64,000 nucleotides of DNA from Endothia cerciana (lineage: Eukaryota; Ascomycota; Sordariomycetes; Diaporthales; Cryphonectriaceae): contig JALRMH010000051.1 in assembly GCA_026119935.1 (NCBI GenBank), positions 62,001-126,000 on the forward strand, in the 5' to 3' direction. Positions 20,829-32,742 of the stretch are shown here, one piece after another (position 1 is the stretch's first letter; each line of letters opens with the position of its first letter). Position numbers and translations under genes: made by a program. The notes under the pieces were generated by a model. The model searched no databases, was not told where the DNA came from, and saw nothing but the letters and a program-made list of their open reading frames with translations.

Positions 20829-23800
20829 ATGGAATCCGGAGCCACCGCTCTTTGGAGCGGCCAGGCACCCTCTCCCGAGAAGTCCTCCCAACTCCTGGTC
20901 CGCGACTATCCTCACCGCGCCATCGCCATCGTCTCCAACGACCACGCCCTCATCTTCCGCCACAGCCCCACCACCAGCGAGGCCATCGCCAATGGCTCCC
21001 TCACCTCCGTCCCCTCCGCCCGGCCCAGAGCTGGGACCGGCGGGAACGCGTCCGACAGCCATGCGCCCAAGTGTATGGTCGAGTTTACAACGGTGACTAA
21101 GAAGACCCTGAGCGAGTACAGGCCTCTGACGGCGCGGCCGATCTTCGGGACCTTAGGCCTGATATCCGTAGGCCGCGATGTCTTCTTGTGCGTTATCACG
21201 CACGCCTCTCGGGTCTCCACCTTGCGGCCAGGCGAAACCGTCGAGAGGATCCTGGCAGTGGAGTTCTACGGCCTGAATACCTCCGAGTACGACGACGTCT
21301 TCTCCTCCATCGATCCCTACGAGCTTGAGATGTCGGACAATGCCTCGATATATGGTCAGACGCTGAACAGGAGGGAGGGCGTGGAGCACCCCTGCTCGGA
21401 TGTACAAAAGCTGTTGAGCAATGGGAGCTTCTACTATAGTACCGATTTTGATCTTACGAACCGGCTGCAGGATAGGCCGCCGGATGCAAATACCTTCGAC
21501 ATCGACAACTTCGACGAGGGCTTTCTCTGGAATTCGTACATGATCAACCCGCTGGTCCAGTTTCGGTCGCGGCTGATGCATCACGAGAGGGAGCTTCTGG
21601 ACCAGTCGCGGATCCTGACCTCGGCCATACGAGGGTTCTGTCTGACAATGACCATTCCTCAGTCGGTGGCGCCTTTACGTCCGGCGAGGACAGGCATGCC
21701 TTCCTACCTAACAATAATATCCCGCCTGTCCTGTCGGCGAGCCGGAACACGGTTCAACTCAAGAGGTATTGACGATGACGGCAACGTGGCCAATTTTGTG
21801 GAGACCGAGACGATATACTGGAGTCCCTCGGGCGTCTTGTTCTCCTATGCGCAAGTTCGAGGCTCAGTACCCGTGTTCTGGGAGCAGGCGGCAGGGTTGC
21901 TACCGGGCCAGCAGAAAATCAGCATCACGCGATCACCCGACGGCACGCAGCCAGCCTTCAATAAGCACTTTTCGGACCTAGAGCACAACTACGGGGCAGT
22001 CCATGTGGTCAATCTTCTTAGCGAGTCGAAGCCCGGGGAGGTTGAGCTTAGCCAGCTGTACCGCTACGGGATCAATCACTGTCCCTTGAGTCGACCGGGG
22101 GACAAAAAATCATGGGAGCACGCCTTGTTAAAAGCGACAGAGTATGATTTCCATGCCGAGACGAAAGGACCAACGGGCTACGAGGCCGCCAAGGGAATTC
22201 GTCGGTACATTGAGGACTCAGCGGAAGGATTTGCCTATTACCTGGCGGAGGAGACAGACAGCCCGGGTGAACATGCAAATGGCACGCCTCATACCAACAG
22301 ACGATATGTGGTTGTATTACAACAGGAAGGTGTCTTCCGGACGAACTGTCTCGATTGCCTGGACCGCACGAACCTCATCCAGACCCTCGTATCCCAAATG
22401 GCTGTCGAGGCGTTCCTCGGCCACCGCGGAGAGTATGCTTCACCGGACTTTTGGATGAAGCACTCGAGTCTCTGGGCCGACAATGGAGACAACTTGTCGC
22501 GTATCTACGCTGGCACTGGGGCTTTGAAGTCCTCCTTCACACGCCACGGAAAGATGTCACTGGCTGGTGCCATTGCGGACGCCCGCAAATCTGCGACCCG
22601 GCTATACATCAACAACTTTACGGACAAGCAGAGGCAGAACACCATTGATATGCTCCTGGGCCGGCTGGTAGGACAATCGCCGGTCTCCCTCTATGATCCC
22701 ATCAATGACTATGTAAACGGGGAGCTGAACAGACGCGGTGCGGAGTTTTCGTCAACCGAGACCATCAGGATGTGGGTTGCTATTGCCATCCTCGCCCGCA
22801 TTCTTGCCGCTAACTTGTGACAGCTTGGTTGGAACTTTCAACCTCAATGGCCGGACCGATGGCATAGATGAAGATCTCTCTGTGTGGCTATGTCCCGAGG
22901 TAACTGGGACGACGCAGCCCGAGATCGTGGTCGTCGGGTTCCAAGAGATCGTCGAGTTGAGTCCGCAACAGATCATGAACAGCGACCCTACTAGGAAGCA
23001 ACTATGGGAGCAAGCTGTACGGACTTGTCTCAACAATCGGGCCCAACAGATCGGTGGCGAGAAGTATGTGCTCCTACGAAGCGGCCAGCTTGTTGGCGCA
23101 GCGCTTTGCATCTTTGTGCGGGCTTCGGTCCTCTCGAATATCAAGAACGTGGAGGGCTCGGTGAAGAAGACCGGCCTTTCCGGCATGGCTGGCAACAAGG
23201 GTGCAGTGGCGATCAGAATGGACTACGCAAACACTCACATCTGCTTCGTTACTGCGCATTTGGCCGCCGGCTTTGCCAACTACGATGAGAGGAACAAGGA
23301 CTATGCCACGATAAGCCATGGACTACGTTTCCAGAGAAATAGAGGCATTGACGATCACGGTACGAGTCTCAGCTAATGAAAGTGTGCATGGCGAGTGCTG
23401 ATCAATTTTCAGATACCGTTGTCTGGCTCGGCGACTTCAATTACCGAATCGGGCTATCCTGGGAGCGGACCACCGAGCTGGTCCAGCAAAGAGACTTCGG
23501 GCGATTGTATGAGAATGACCAGCTGAACCTGCAGATGGTTGCTGGCCTGTCATTCCCATTCTACTCCGAAGCTCGCATCACGTTCATGCCGACATACAAG
23601 TTCGACATTGGCACCGACAACTACGACTCTTCAGAGAAGCAACGTATCCCAGCCTGGACAGATCGTATTCTGCGCAAGGGACCCAACCTCCGTCAATTGG
23701 CGTACAACTGCGCCCCGCTCAAGTTCTCGGACCACCGGCCCGTGTATGCTCTCTTCGAATGCCAGGTGAGCATCATTAACGAGGCGCAGAGGGACAAGAT

Positions 23801-25046
23801 CAGCCGCGACGTGTATCTGAGGCGCAAGGCGGAGGTCGGAGATGCCACAGCAAACGTCAACACCGAGGATACTGAGGATGAAGACTTGATCGGCTACGAC
23901 GCCATAGAGCCAGGCCTGCCTCCTGCAAGCTCTGATCGTCAGAAGTGGTGGCTGGACAATGGAAAACAAGCCCAATCCACCATCACACCGCCGAAACCGA
24001 TGGATAGTTCCACATCGACGATCCTCAACCCTAACCGACAACCTAATCCCTTTGCCCCATCAGATGAGCCTGATTGGGTCACAGTACCGCGGGCAGACTC
24101 CCGACTATCATCCTTCTCGAGCATGTCTACATCGCCATACGAACACATCAACCACTCCACTTTCCTGCCCTCCCTATCCTCATCCGTCTCGGGTACGCCG
24201 CCGCAGCGAAAGTTGCCTCCTCCTCACGACCCGTCAGCTCTTCCTGCAAGGGTGGGCAGATTAACGACGAACGACGAGCAACACCAACCTCTGCAATTTA
24301 AGAAAGTAGAAGCACCGCCAGCACCGCCACCTAGGAGGACGGCTGGCCAAAATTTATATTTCCCGCCACCGCCAAACCAAACACCTGTACCTTCGGTCGG
24401 GAGCGTCACGAGAAAGCCGGCGCCGGCACCGGTACCACCCCCTCGATCGGCTTCTGCCGCCTCCTCTACATCTCAGAAGACATCCAAGGGCCCACCGCCC
24501 GCCGTGGCCAAGAAGCCGGCGCATCTGATTACCACCTCACCTTCCGAGGCACACTCAGGCACCTCTCTTTCACCTACTGAGGCCAAAGCAAGACCGATAC
24601 CCCCTCGAAGGCCATCTACCAATGTGCAGGACGTCTCCGGGGCTGCACTCAAGGACAGCTTGCACCGTACCGCATCCGCAAGAGATGTATCTGCTCATCG
24701 TTACCAGGACCACACATCAGCACCGCTGCCACCACCCCGTAGAGCGGGTACCGCCTCCGCGGCGACGAGCTCGCCCGCGTCTAGTATCAAAGGATGGGCA
24801 CCACCTGGGGCTGTGGGACTAGTCGGACTCGGGCTATCGAGGGACGAACGTCCCAATTTACCCGCGAGGAAGCCCGTAGTTATGAGCTCCCCAACTTCTC
24901 CTAGTGAGCTTTCGGGCAGGAAGCCTGTGCCTCCCCCGACGGCGAGGAAGCCGGTGGTCAAATCCAAGAGCCCTGTGGTGGATCTGTTGGGCGATGATGG
25001 ATCGAACACCATGGGGACCTGGGAGGCGCTACAGCCTTCTTCCTAG
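20829..25046 (+). CDS. Synaptojanin-like phosphoinositide phosphatase (Sac1 + 5-phosphatase)
   Basis: Dual polyphosphoinositide phosphatase of the yeast INP51/52/53 type, acting on PI(4,5)P2 and other phosphoinositides in endocytosis and actin control. Exons are 20829-22771, 22824-23359 and 23413-25046, giving 1370 residues. The N-terminal Sac domain has the CX5R loop in NCLDCLDRTN, with its first Cys near residue 507. The second splice site brings TIRILVGTFNLNGR together, the start of the inositol 5-phosphatase domain. That domain carries GFQEIVEL, a long GMAGNKGAVAIRM, WLGDFNYRI, PAWTDRIL and SDHRPVYA, so both catalytic centres look complete. The last about 400 residues are disordered and full of PPPPRR/KPVPPP-type motifs for SH3 or EVH1 partners. 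Which INP paralogue it is cannot be told by eye. Confidence 0.95.
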
Positions 25047-26400
25047 CATGGGGGAGAGAGTTGACAGGATTAAATAGAATTGTACCACACCAAAAGATTT
25101 TTCCCAGATAGTGACTTCCAGGTAATAATATCCTCTGCTAGGAGTCCGTGTGAGTCCACCAGATTAGCACTGTAACCATCAGCCATATGGCGCTATGGTA
25201 GTGCGTATGGGCAACTCGAGTACACGGTGCGGGAGGATCGCACGGAGCTCAAATCAACCTCACTCGTTCGGCCTCGGGGGCAACACTCCTCAACACTCAC
25301 CCACCCGGGACTCGGCGCTGCCTTCAACGGGCCAAACCGGCTCGCCAAGCAGGCGCATATATTGGAGAGCCCTGTCGGCAGTGCCTTTGAGTGACCGCTG
25401 CGATCTCGTAGCACTGTAGTACTATATAACTGTTGGTGCTGTAAGTATGTGTCCTCGCCAGCGCACGACTTCGATCCACGCGGAGAGACTGGGCTCCCGT
25501 GAACTGACAACGCCTAAGCTACGCAGAGCTCCTCTTCATAACGTCTAATCAGATTGAGGGCCGTGGTGTAGATCCTTGTCATCTCGAGCGGACGCCTATG
25601 CTCGGCCGCAGAGAGCTGGACATCATTGGCACGCAGCAGAGTTGACGGGGCGGCGCTAGGAGCACTGAGGCTATCATATGAGGGCATGATCACCTCGCTC
25701 CAGACGACCAGCACATGGTACGTGTCCCTCTCGCAGGTATCGGGGCCTCTCCTTGCACCAAACCCTCTTCGCATCCCCAAAACTCTTTACTTCTTGTTTG
25801 AGCGATACCCAAAATTTTCACACATCGATTTCCCGTCACGAAACCCAATCACATATCACCACCCACAGGGCAACTACAAGCAACGAGCCCCAGCATCCAA
25901 AAAAAAAAAAAAAAAAAAAAAAGAAGGATCACCATCCCCACCCGGCCATGGGCCTCACGATGGACCAGGCCGGCAGCGCGGTCGTCGTCGCGGCCGTTCG
26001 CAGCCCTGGCCTTCCTGGCCAGCTCGACGCGCCGCGGGCGCAGCAACTGGCGCGCCAGCAGCGAGAGGCTGATGCGGCGCGTCCGCGGCGACGAGCGGTG
26101 CCAGCAGGCCTCGCAGTACCGTGCCGACATATGGAATATGGATTACAATGCCTCTCGTGGCAACCCGCGTGGTGGGGACGAGCCCCCGCCCGCGAGATCC
26201 AGAGGAGCCCCGTCGAGCTCGCGCGGGCTCACGTCCCCGATGAGCACCGTCGTCGTGCTCGTGGCAACTCCCTCGGGATAGCTGGACCAGGGGCCGTGAG
26301 GCGTACGAATAGGTCTGACAATGTCTTAGGGGCGCCATCTGGTGAAGCAAGACTTCGACAAGGGGCAGCATCAAATTTGGCATAGCATCTCAACTCCGAC
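25047..26400. other. No supported gene; A-rich run and ambiguous frames
   Basis: A run of about 22 A's at 25901-25922 lies just before three overlapping plus-strand frames (25950-26390). One of these, at 26040-26281, has plausible composition (RADIWNMDYNASRGN) but no ATG. It might be an upstream exon of the gene at 26401; no splice pair joins them convincingly. Confidence 0.4.
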
Positions 26401-27030
26401 ATGACGACTCCCGACAAACTCCTGCCCCCGAGAAGACGGAGACAGATCGAGGTATGGCTAGAGGAGACAGTTCAATTTGAGTCACTTCAGAACTGCACCA
26501 GTGACAAGCGCTTCGGTCATGCCTTTGATTCAGCAATATCATCATCATCATTATCATCATCACCACCATCATCACCACCATCATCACCACCATCATCACA
26601 GAAGCTCAAGCGCTCATCATCCAAGCTTACAACCTGTCCGGTCTGCGGTCGACACTTCATAGGCGAGGAGGCACCGCCACCAACATCTCCGTCATCACCA
26701 ACAGCAACGGCCGGCCCCCTATGTCGGCCGTCAGATAGTAGGGAATCACCGTTCAGACCCAAGTCAGTCTTTCGGGGTCTCAGATCCTCCATAACCCCCC
26801 TCAAGCTCAAGGAAGCCGAAGGGAAATACGACCCGGCGCTGTCCACAAAGATGTTCTCCGCCTCTGCCAGCGACAATGACGCCGGCGGCAGCGGCACACC
26901 CTCCTTCAGCCGCCTCGGCAGCTCAAAGGATAACAACGACGGTGACCGGATCCTAAACGAGAAAATGGCACGGCTCAGGAGGGCCCAGAAGCTGTTGCAG
27001 AGAAGCCAGCCGGAGGAAGGGGAGGGATGA
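26401..27030 (+). CDS. Hypothetical Ser/Pro-rich protein with a CPVC knuckle
   Basis: A 209-residue frame starting at ATG 26401. An Arg-rich start (PRRRRQIEVWLEE) is followed by a Ser/Pro low-complexity block encoded by an ATC/ACC triplet tract (about 26535-26600), then CPVCGRHF. This resembles one half of a zinc-binding site, but no second Cys/His pair follows at normal spacing. The C-terminal half has ordered-looking segments (ITPLKLKEAEGKYDPALS) and ends in a basic helix (NEKMARLRRAQKLLQR). Composition and the absence of stops favour a real, lineage-restricted protein. Upstream exons cannot be excluded. No function can be assigned. Confidence 0.5.
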   Translation: MTTPDKLLPPRRRRQIEVWLEETVQFESLQNCTSDKRFGHAFDSAISSSSLSSSPPSSPPSSPPSSQKLKRSSSKLTTCPVCGRHFIGEEAPPPTSPSSPTATAGPLCRPSDSRESPFRPKSVFRGLRSSITPLKLKEAEGKYDPALSTKMFSASASDNDAGGSGTPSFSRLGSSKDNNDGDRILNEKMARLRRAQKLLQRSQPEEGEG

Positions 27031-28648
27031 TTCGGTTGTCCTATGCTTACGCTCCTGGCCTTGCTCTCGTGACATTCAATCACCCCACGCCTTGATTTGG
27101 TGTTAAGCGCCGGCAGGGATTCTTTTAAGTTATTACTAGTATTAGATAGGAGGAAGATAAGGTTTTTAGTTTTTTTTTTTAGTTTTCTTTTTTTATAAAA
27201 AGCAACGTTCACGAAGCCCGCGGTGCTGAGAGCCCCGCGCTCCCGCCCGTGAATGCTCCCCCTAATTCCGAGCCTGGCCCATGATCTGACCTTGATGATG
27301 GCCGCCGTACGATTTTGACCCCGGTGAGAAATTGCCCCCTTGGGAGTTGCCCTCCTTCAGCCGCGTTCTCGTGTAAGTCTGCAGCCCTCACAACCACGGG
27401 CCTGGTCGACTCGAGCCGGCCGGAACGCGTAGCTATGTAAGACCGGCCGACCTTATTCGGGCCGCCAACCCCCCCCCCTTCCCAACGGCCAACAACAGAG
27501 CTCATGAGGCGAGCCTTGAGGAACCTGCGCAGCTCCCCCTATGAGACTGAAGCAGGACCGGCTCTTCATCAATAAACCCTCTTGGCCAATTCACAGGATC
27601 AGGGGTTCGCAATTAGCCAGACGAGCGCGCGAGTCTAATGCACAGACCAGAATGTTCATTTCCACGGCAGATCGGCGGGTAATTTTGAGCCTAGACGGCG
27701 CACGAAGGATTTTGTTGGAAGGCTTGTCTGCAGACGAATGCTGCGACGCAAAGATTCCTCCGCGGCCGACGAGGTAGCCTCACGAGACACGATCTCAAGA
27801 CCTCCTTGCGTGTCAGGGGCGTCGAGTGTGCCCCCCCTCCCCCTTTTTTTTTTTCCGGCGGCCCGTGATGTCGTTGATTGAGTTATAGCCGCGCGGTACA
27901 CTTGCGTCCAGCAATATTCAACAGAGCTTGCACCTCAAGCTGCTTGCCTGATATCGTTTCCCCGGTCATCCGCGGGGTAGCTAGGCGACCCGCAGTCCGT
28001 GATCTCACCTCAGCAGGGTGTGCGTGTGCGTGTGCGTGTGTTGCGGATCGCCAACCGGGTTACCGGTCACGATCCGGCGCGAAGGATTCGCGACCAGGCC
28101 AGAAATGCCGGTCTGTACCTGACCGTTACGGGAAATATTCTCACCTCCCGCCTCCGCAAATAGATCCCCGTACGACCAGCCGTGGTTTCAACTCGCCCAA
28201 AGGGCTCGCCCACCGCCTCCCAGTGTTGGGATGGCTTGGGAAACGCTGGCAAGCTGCGGTCCCGGATCGGACCTCAAATTGTTCGGGGCCCCGCCCCGTC
28301 CCCCAGACCTCGCCGGCCTTCTTTCGCCACTCGGGGACTCTCTCTCTCTCTCTCTCTCTCTCTCAAGCGATGCTCGTGGTGGAACGGCCTGCTCGTGAGC
28401 AACGCTGTTCTCAAGTCGGCCCATCAGAACACAAAGCAGGGTCAGCTGGCCCTTTCGCCTCCTTCATCCCACCGCGGTTCTTTGTCAAAGTCCGCGGTCT
28501 GGAAACCGCCCTTTATCCCTTTCACACACAAGGAGACCCTGCCCGCTCCACGGCGGTCGTGACATACACCTGTTGTGGAGCCCAGCAGTCGAGCTCGTCG
28601 CCAGGCCCAGCCACCCTAGGATCTCTGGCCGGCAGCGCACCGAGGAAA
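27031..28648. other. Intergenic with simple repeats
   Basis: T-runs at 27170-27195, a (GTGTGC)n run near 28018-28040 and a (TC)13 tract at 28338-28364. A long open frame on the plus strand continues from 27878 into the gene at 28649, but its upstream part has non-coding composition. Confidence 0.5.
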
Positions 28649-29020
28649 ATGATCACTCCAGCCAGCACCGAGGTTGCAGAGGAGAGCACAGGCGGGGCGC
28701 CGAGGCCGAGCGGCCCCCATGGGCCCCCCTCCAGAAGCTGGTCGTGCGGCGACCTCGACAGACACCGGGCCGAGGTCAAGTTCGGGAGGGCAAAGCTCGC
28801 AAGACTGCTCAGGCCGGAGGGCGTCCAGACCGTCAAGATCGAGATCAAGTTCGGGGAGGCGAGGATGGCGCGGCTCCTCAGGCCGAAGGGCATCCAGCCC
28901 ATCCGGGCCGAGAACATACATGGCAGGGTGGTCTGGAAGATCGTGGCCCCCAAGGCATTCGTGGACGCGGCGTCAATCAGGACACCGGATGCAGGAGGGG
29001 CTGGGTGTGCGTGCGAGTGA
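28649..29020 (+). CDS. Small protein with three 23-residue repeats
   Basis: From ATG 28649 the frame runs 123 codons. Residues 42-110 are three consecutive 23-residue units (28772-28840, 28841-28909, 28910-28978). Units 1 and 2 share E-[VI]-K-F-G-x-A-[KR]-[LM]-A-R-L-L-R-P-[EK]-G-[VI]-Q; unit 3 is diverged but keeps Glu, Gly and AP-K at the same places. Between units 1 and 2, several differences are synonymous and most others conservative (V/I, K/R, L/M), which suggests selection on the protein. No family is recognised. The frame stays open far upstream, so the start codon is a guess and a spliced upstream exon is possible. Confidence 0.35.
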   Translation: MITPASTEVAEESTGGAPRPSGPHGPPSRSWSCGDLDRHRAEVKFGRAKLARLLRPEGVQTVKIEIKFGEARMARLLRPKGIQPIRAENIHGRVVWKIVAPKAFVDAASIRTPDAGGAGCACE

Positions 29021-31436
29021 GGGGAGACGGGCGACGAGGGGGTCAGGGCGTGGTCAGGGCTCAGCAGCTATGCCAACCGTTCTGGCGTTGATGGGAAACG
29101 TCGTTCCGGGGTTTGCCCATGACTCACGAAAGAGGCTGTGGCCTTGAATGAGTATAATTATCACTGGAGTCAAGGAGAGGGTACGCTTGCATGGGATTCT
29201 CGCAATTGAGGTTTGAGGTTTCAGGCGCAGCCGGGATAGCGCCTATTCGGAAAGCCGAGAGGGATGGTATAATAAATACCCTGCTCTAGTCCTGTCTGGA
29301 ATTCTGTCATGAGCAATGCAACTGGGCCTTCCTGGTACCTATTTTTTACATTTCCAAACTACTTTGCCATTCTTGTTGACGGTCCACCTTGCTCGGTACT
29401 GTACCGCGCAGTTCTCAAGGCTGCAAAGACCAGCTCTAGGCACTATATAGCAGGTGAACTCGGTCAACATAACTTAAGTGACACCCCGAGGCATACATTT
29501 TTTGCTGCCTTGGGGTGAAGGTGTCGATATCTGTAGCGACCAACGCCTCAGTAATCATTTGAAGCATTCGCAACGGCCCCGATAGCTGCGGTCCGCACGG
29601 GGAGACGATGGCCGCCTGCGTAGGCTGGAACGAGGGTCCCTAATCACCTCGCGCTTTGTGAGGCTGCTTTTCACGTCAGCAGGCACTACCCGACGGGAAA
29701 TAGTGAAGTCCTCATCCACTCGCTTTGAAGAGAGAGAGAGATCAGGTCATTCGAGCCAAAGCCTTGATTAGTCACGGTAGTACAAGAAGTTCCCAACCCG
29801 ATATGCTGCTTACGTCCCCCGATTCAACCGGATGTCCCGCAGATGATTCTTTGCATGGCCATCGGGTTGGTACACTCAGCATGTGGAGCATGGAGGTCAT
29901 ATAAGCACCTTTGCAAGATCAGCAACCTTGCCAGTTGTGTAGGTATCTAGAGGAACTTCCTCACGAAGCAGAAGAACGAGATCGGAGGCGGCGTCATGCC
30001 CGGTAGAAGGTGGAACAAGCTTTATGTTATCAAGCAATTAAGCTATTTGTCGTACCATATCCACAGGCTTGCTTGTCTGGATCGTGAAGAGATCACAAAC
30101 TCCCAGGAGTGCATGGAGAAGGGCGGGCCGGCTAACAGGCATCAGCATCAAGAAGGCGGCTGTCGGCTCCTGGGTAGCATACAAGTTAATTACATATTAC
30201 CCGGACTATCCAGGAGCGGGAGGTGCTGGTACTCAAGAAAGAAAACGCCCCTTCGCGCCCTTTTCATGTTGTGCAGGCCGAAAGATCTATTCCAGCACGA
30301 TGGGCTCTTTAGCACCCTTGTCTGACATCTCCCCCGACGGTGCCCTTTTCCTAGCGCCGGCGAGCAGCTTACCTTGACGGAGATCCGTATGCTGATCGCA
30401 TCGACCATCTGGGAGCACGATGTTGTTTTGAACGCCACATGGAGGGGGGTGCAAGGCGACGGGGAGGTGGGATACCAGGCCTCGACGTTTCCGAGAACGG
30501 GGAAGCCGGAAGCCGGTCTTAAACGAGGACGAGAACGCGGGCCGAGGCCAGGCAGGGCACTGCAGCAGAGGGGGGGGCCGAGCAGTAGGGGGCAGGACTT
30601 CAACTCGCAGCGGGCCAGTGCCACATGGGAACACGCGAGAACACAAACGGGGACGATATTACACCCTACAGGGCCGCGACGACGGGCGATGAAGAGCGTG
30701 CAGGAGGAGGCAGTGTTCCTCAACCAGCAAGCAAGCAGAGGCATCCGACAGCCACCCCAGTACTATGTCGGTGTCGTAGCCGACCTCCCCTTGGGCTTCT
30801 CCTCGGCGGCTGTCCGGCTTGGGAGCGACCAAGCTCGTTGGGCATCGGGAAGCATCCAACAGGATCCTGCTTCCACGGCAGACGGTGGGGATGGGTTGAT
30901 GACTGTTTTGATTTTTCTGGGGCTTTACATTTGGTTTGTGTGAGGACTGATAAACATCTTGGGGGAATTCCGAGACCACCACCACCACTCTCGATATGGA
31001 ATAGGCAAAAGACACGCAACAGGCGGAGATAAGGAAATCAGCATAATCCGTGAAGAAAGAAAAAAAAAAAAAAAATTTCCCGGGGTTTGTGACATCTCCG
31101 CAAGAGGGTTCGGACACACCATGGGGCAATGACAGGTTCAGCGTGCTTGACAAGGGGGCAGGAGAACCACGTGCTGCAGAGACTTCCCCATGGGAGCCAA
31201 AATCAGAAACAGAAGACGTGCCCTGTATCCTCGCTACCCACCACAGCCAACTCTCTCTGGAGGAGGAGGTGATCCCGATCGTGACCAATGCCATACAATC
31301 GCCTCCCCTTCGGCCATCCTCCCCCTTTTTCAACGTCAACCGGGTCCACCGTTGACACCATGGACGCCTGCGACATTAGCAGAGGATCGAACTCATTCGA
31401 CTTCTCGCAGGCGCTCAAAAGGAACAGGAGATTAAT
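29021..31436. other. Gene-poor stretch with one possible P450 relic
   Basis: No intact gene recognised in 2.4 kb. An A-run lies at 31061-31075. Frames at 29996-30377 have no motif. The only protein-like signal is the short segment listed at 30341-30436. Confidence 0.5.
30341..30436 (+). pseudogene. Possible cytochrome P450 C-terminal relic
   Basis: About 32 codons read CPFPSAGEQ then LTLTEIRMLIASTIWEHDVVL. This resembles the P450 stretch after the heme loop (FSAG...LA-x-x-EIR-x-x-x-A-x-x-x-W-x-F-D). The GxxxCxG heme-binding part that should sit between SAG and the helix is missing. A TGA lies about 20 bases upstream in frame, and downstream composition is not P450-like. This is a small, weak similarity judged by eye. 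Confidence 0.3.
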
Positions 31437-32619
31437 TTAAGACTCGGCGGGTGCGGCCTCCTCGGCCTTGGGCTCCTCGGCCTTCTCCTCCTCGGGCTTC
31501 TCCTCCTTGGCGGCATCAGCAGGGGCGGCCTCAGCCTCACCGTTGTCGGACGAGGTCCACAGGGTGAGGTTGTCGCGGAGCAGCTGCATGATGAGGGTGC
31601 TGTCGCGGTAGGACTCTTCGCTAAGGGAGTCGAGCTCGGCGATGGCGTCGTCGAATGCCTGCTTGGCGAGGTGGCAGGCACGGTCGGGGGAGTTCAGGAT
31701 CTCGTAGTAGAAGACGGAGAAGTTGAGGGCCAGGCCGAGGCGGATGGGGTGGGTGGGGGTCAGCTCGGACTGTGCAACATCGGTGGCGGACTGTGAGATA
31801 GAGATGCGTCAGTGGCCGGCGCATGACGGGCCGTGGCCGCATGCCACTCCCGCGGGCTGCTCACCTTGTAGGCCTCGTGGGCAGCGGTGGCAGCGGTCTT
31901 ACGCTTCTCACCGGAGGCGAACTCGGCGAGGTAGCGGTGGTAGTCTCCCTTCCTGTTTTTGAGAGAAAGGCAGGGTCAGCAGCGGCTGAAACACCGGGCC
32001 AAGACAAGATCGGGCGCGTCCGACCGCCACCTTTCAGCTTACATCTTGTGGTAGAAGACCTTGGACTCGCCGGAGGCAGCATTGGGGATGAGGGACTCGT
32101 CCAGGACGTCGAGGACGTCCTGGCAGACCTTCTCGAGCTCCAACTCGATCTTGGAACGGTACTCCTTGATGGTGCCGACGTGCTTGTCGGAACCCTTGGA
32201 CTCCTCCTTCTGCTCGATGGACGAGATGATGCGCCAGGAGGCGCGGCGGGTTCCGACGACGTTCTTGTAGGCGACGCTGAGCAGGTTGCGCTCGTCGACG
32301 GTGAGCTCACCGCCGATCTTGGCAACCTCCTTCATGTAGGAGACCATCTCATCGTAGCGCTCGGCCTGCTCGCACAGCCGGGCGAGGAAGGTCTTGCTGT
32401 TGCGTGGGTTTGTTCGGTCAGTCTTCTGGCGCAAAGGGCCGGCCTCTGTCGTGGCGGTGATGTCAAAAAAAAACGAACCTCTCGCGCTGGGAGCCACGGC
32501 AGGATGTTAGCAATCAGACGGTCCCAGAAAGGCAGCAGGGAGCCCGGCGGCGGTGCAGATGGGGTCAGTCTTGGGGCCATCACCGAGGGCAATGGTCAGT
32601 CATAAGGGGTGTGAAGCGC

Positions 32620-32667
<48 letters not shown>

Positions 32668-32742
32668 CGGGGTCAGGGAGAGCTTCTGTGGGAGGGGGAC
32701 ACCGAGGGGCTTAGGGGAAGCAGGACCTACTTCAGTAGCCAT
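31437..32742 (-). CDS. 14-3-3 protein
   Basis: Dimeric phosphoserine/threonine-binding adaptor of the cytosol and nucleus (BMH1/BMH2 type). Exons are 32742-32731 (12 nt), 32486-32479 (8 nt), 32396-32043, 31952-31865 and 31790-31437, giving 271 residues. The first three exons join to [25 protein letters not shown], the standard Pezizomycotina N-terminus, which is the evidence for the two tiny exons. Signature [13 protein letters not shown] and the second signature around [29 protein letters not shown] are intact, as are the phosphopeptide-binding Lys/Arg/Tyr positions. The variable tail is Glu/Ala/Lys/Pro-rich. Intron 1 (244 nt) contains a CTG/CAG repeat. The leader just upstream of the ATG is purine-rich on the coding strand. 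Confidence 0.96.
32620..32666. repeat. (CAG)15 / (CTG)15 inside 14-3-3 intron 1
   Basis: About 15 uninterrupted CAG units on the plus strand, which is CTG in the transcript. It lies wholly inside intron 1 of the 14-3-3 gene, between the 12-nt first exon and the 8-nt second exon. Confidence 0.9.

Noticed and set aside
25753..26385. 210-codon plus-strand frame after the A-run
   Set aside because: Ala/Arg-rich, three overlapping frames are equally open, and no splice pair links it to the gene at 26401.
27878..28648. Upstream part of a 380-codon plus-strand frame
   Set aside because: Composition before 28649 is non-coding and includes a (TC)n tract; only the repeat-bearing 3' part was kept.
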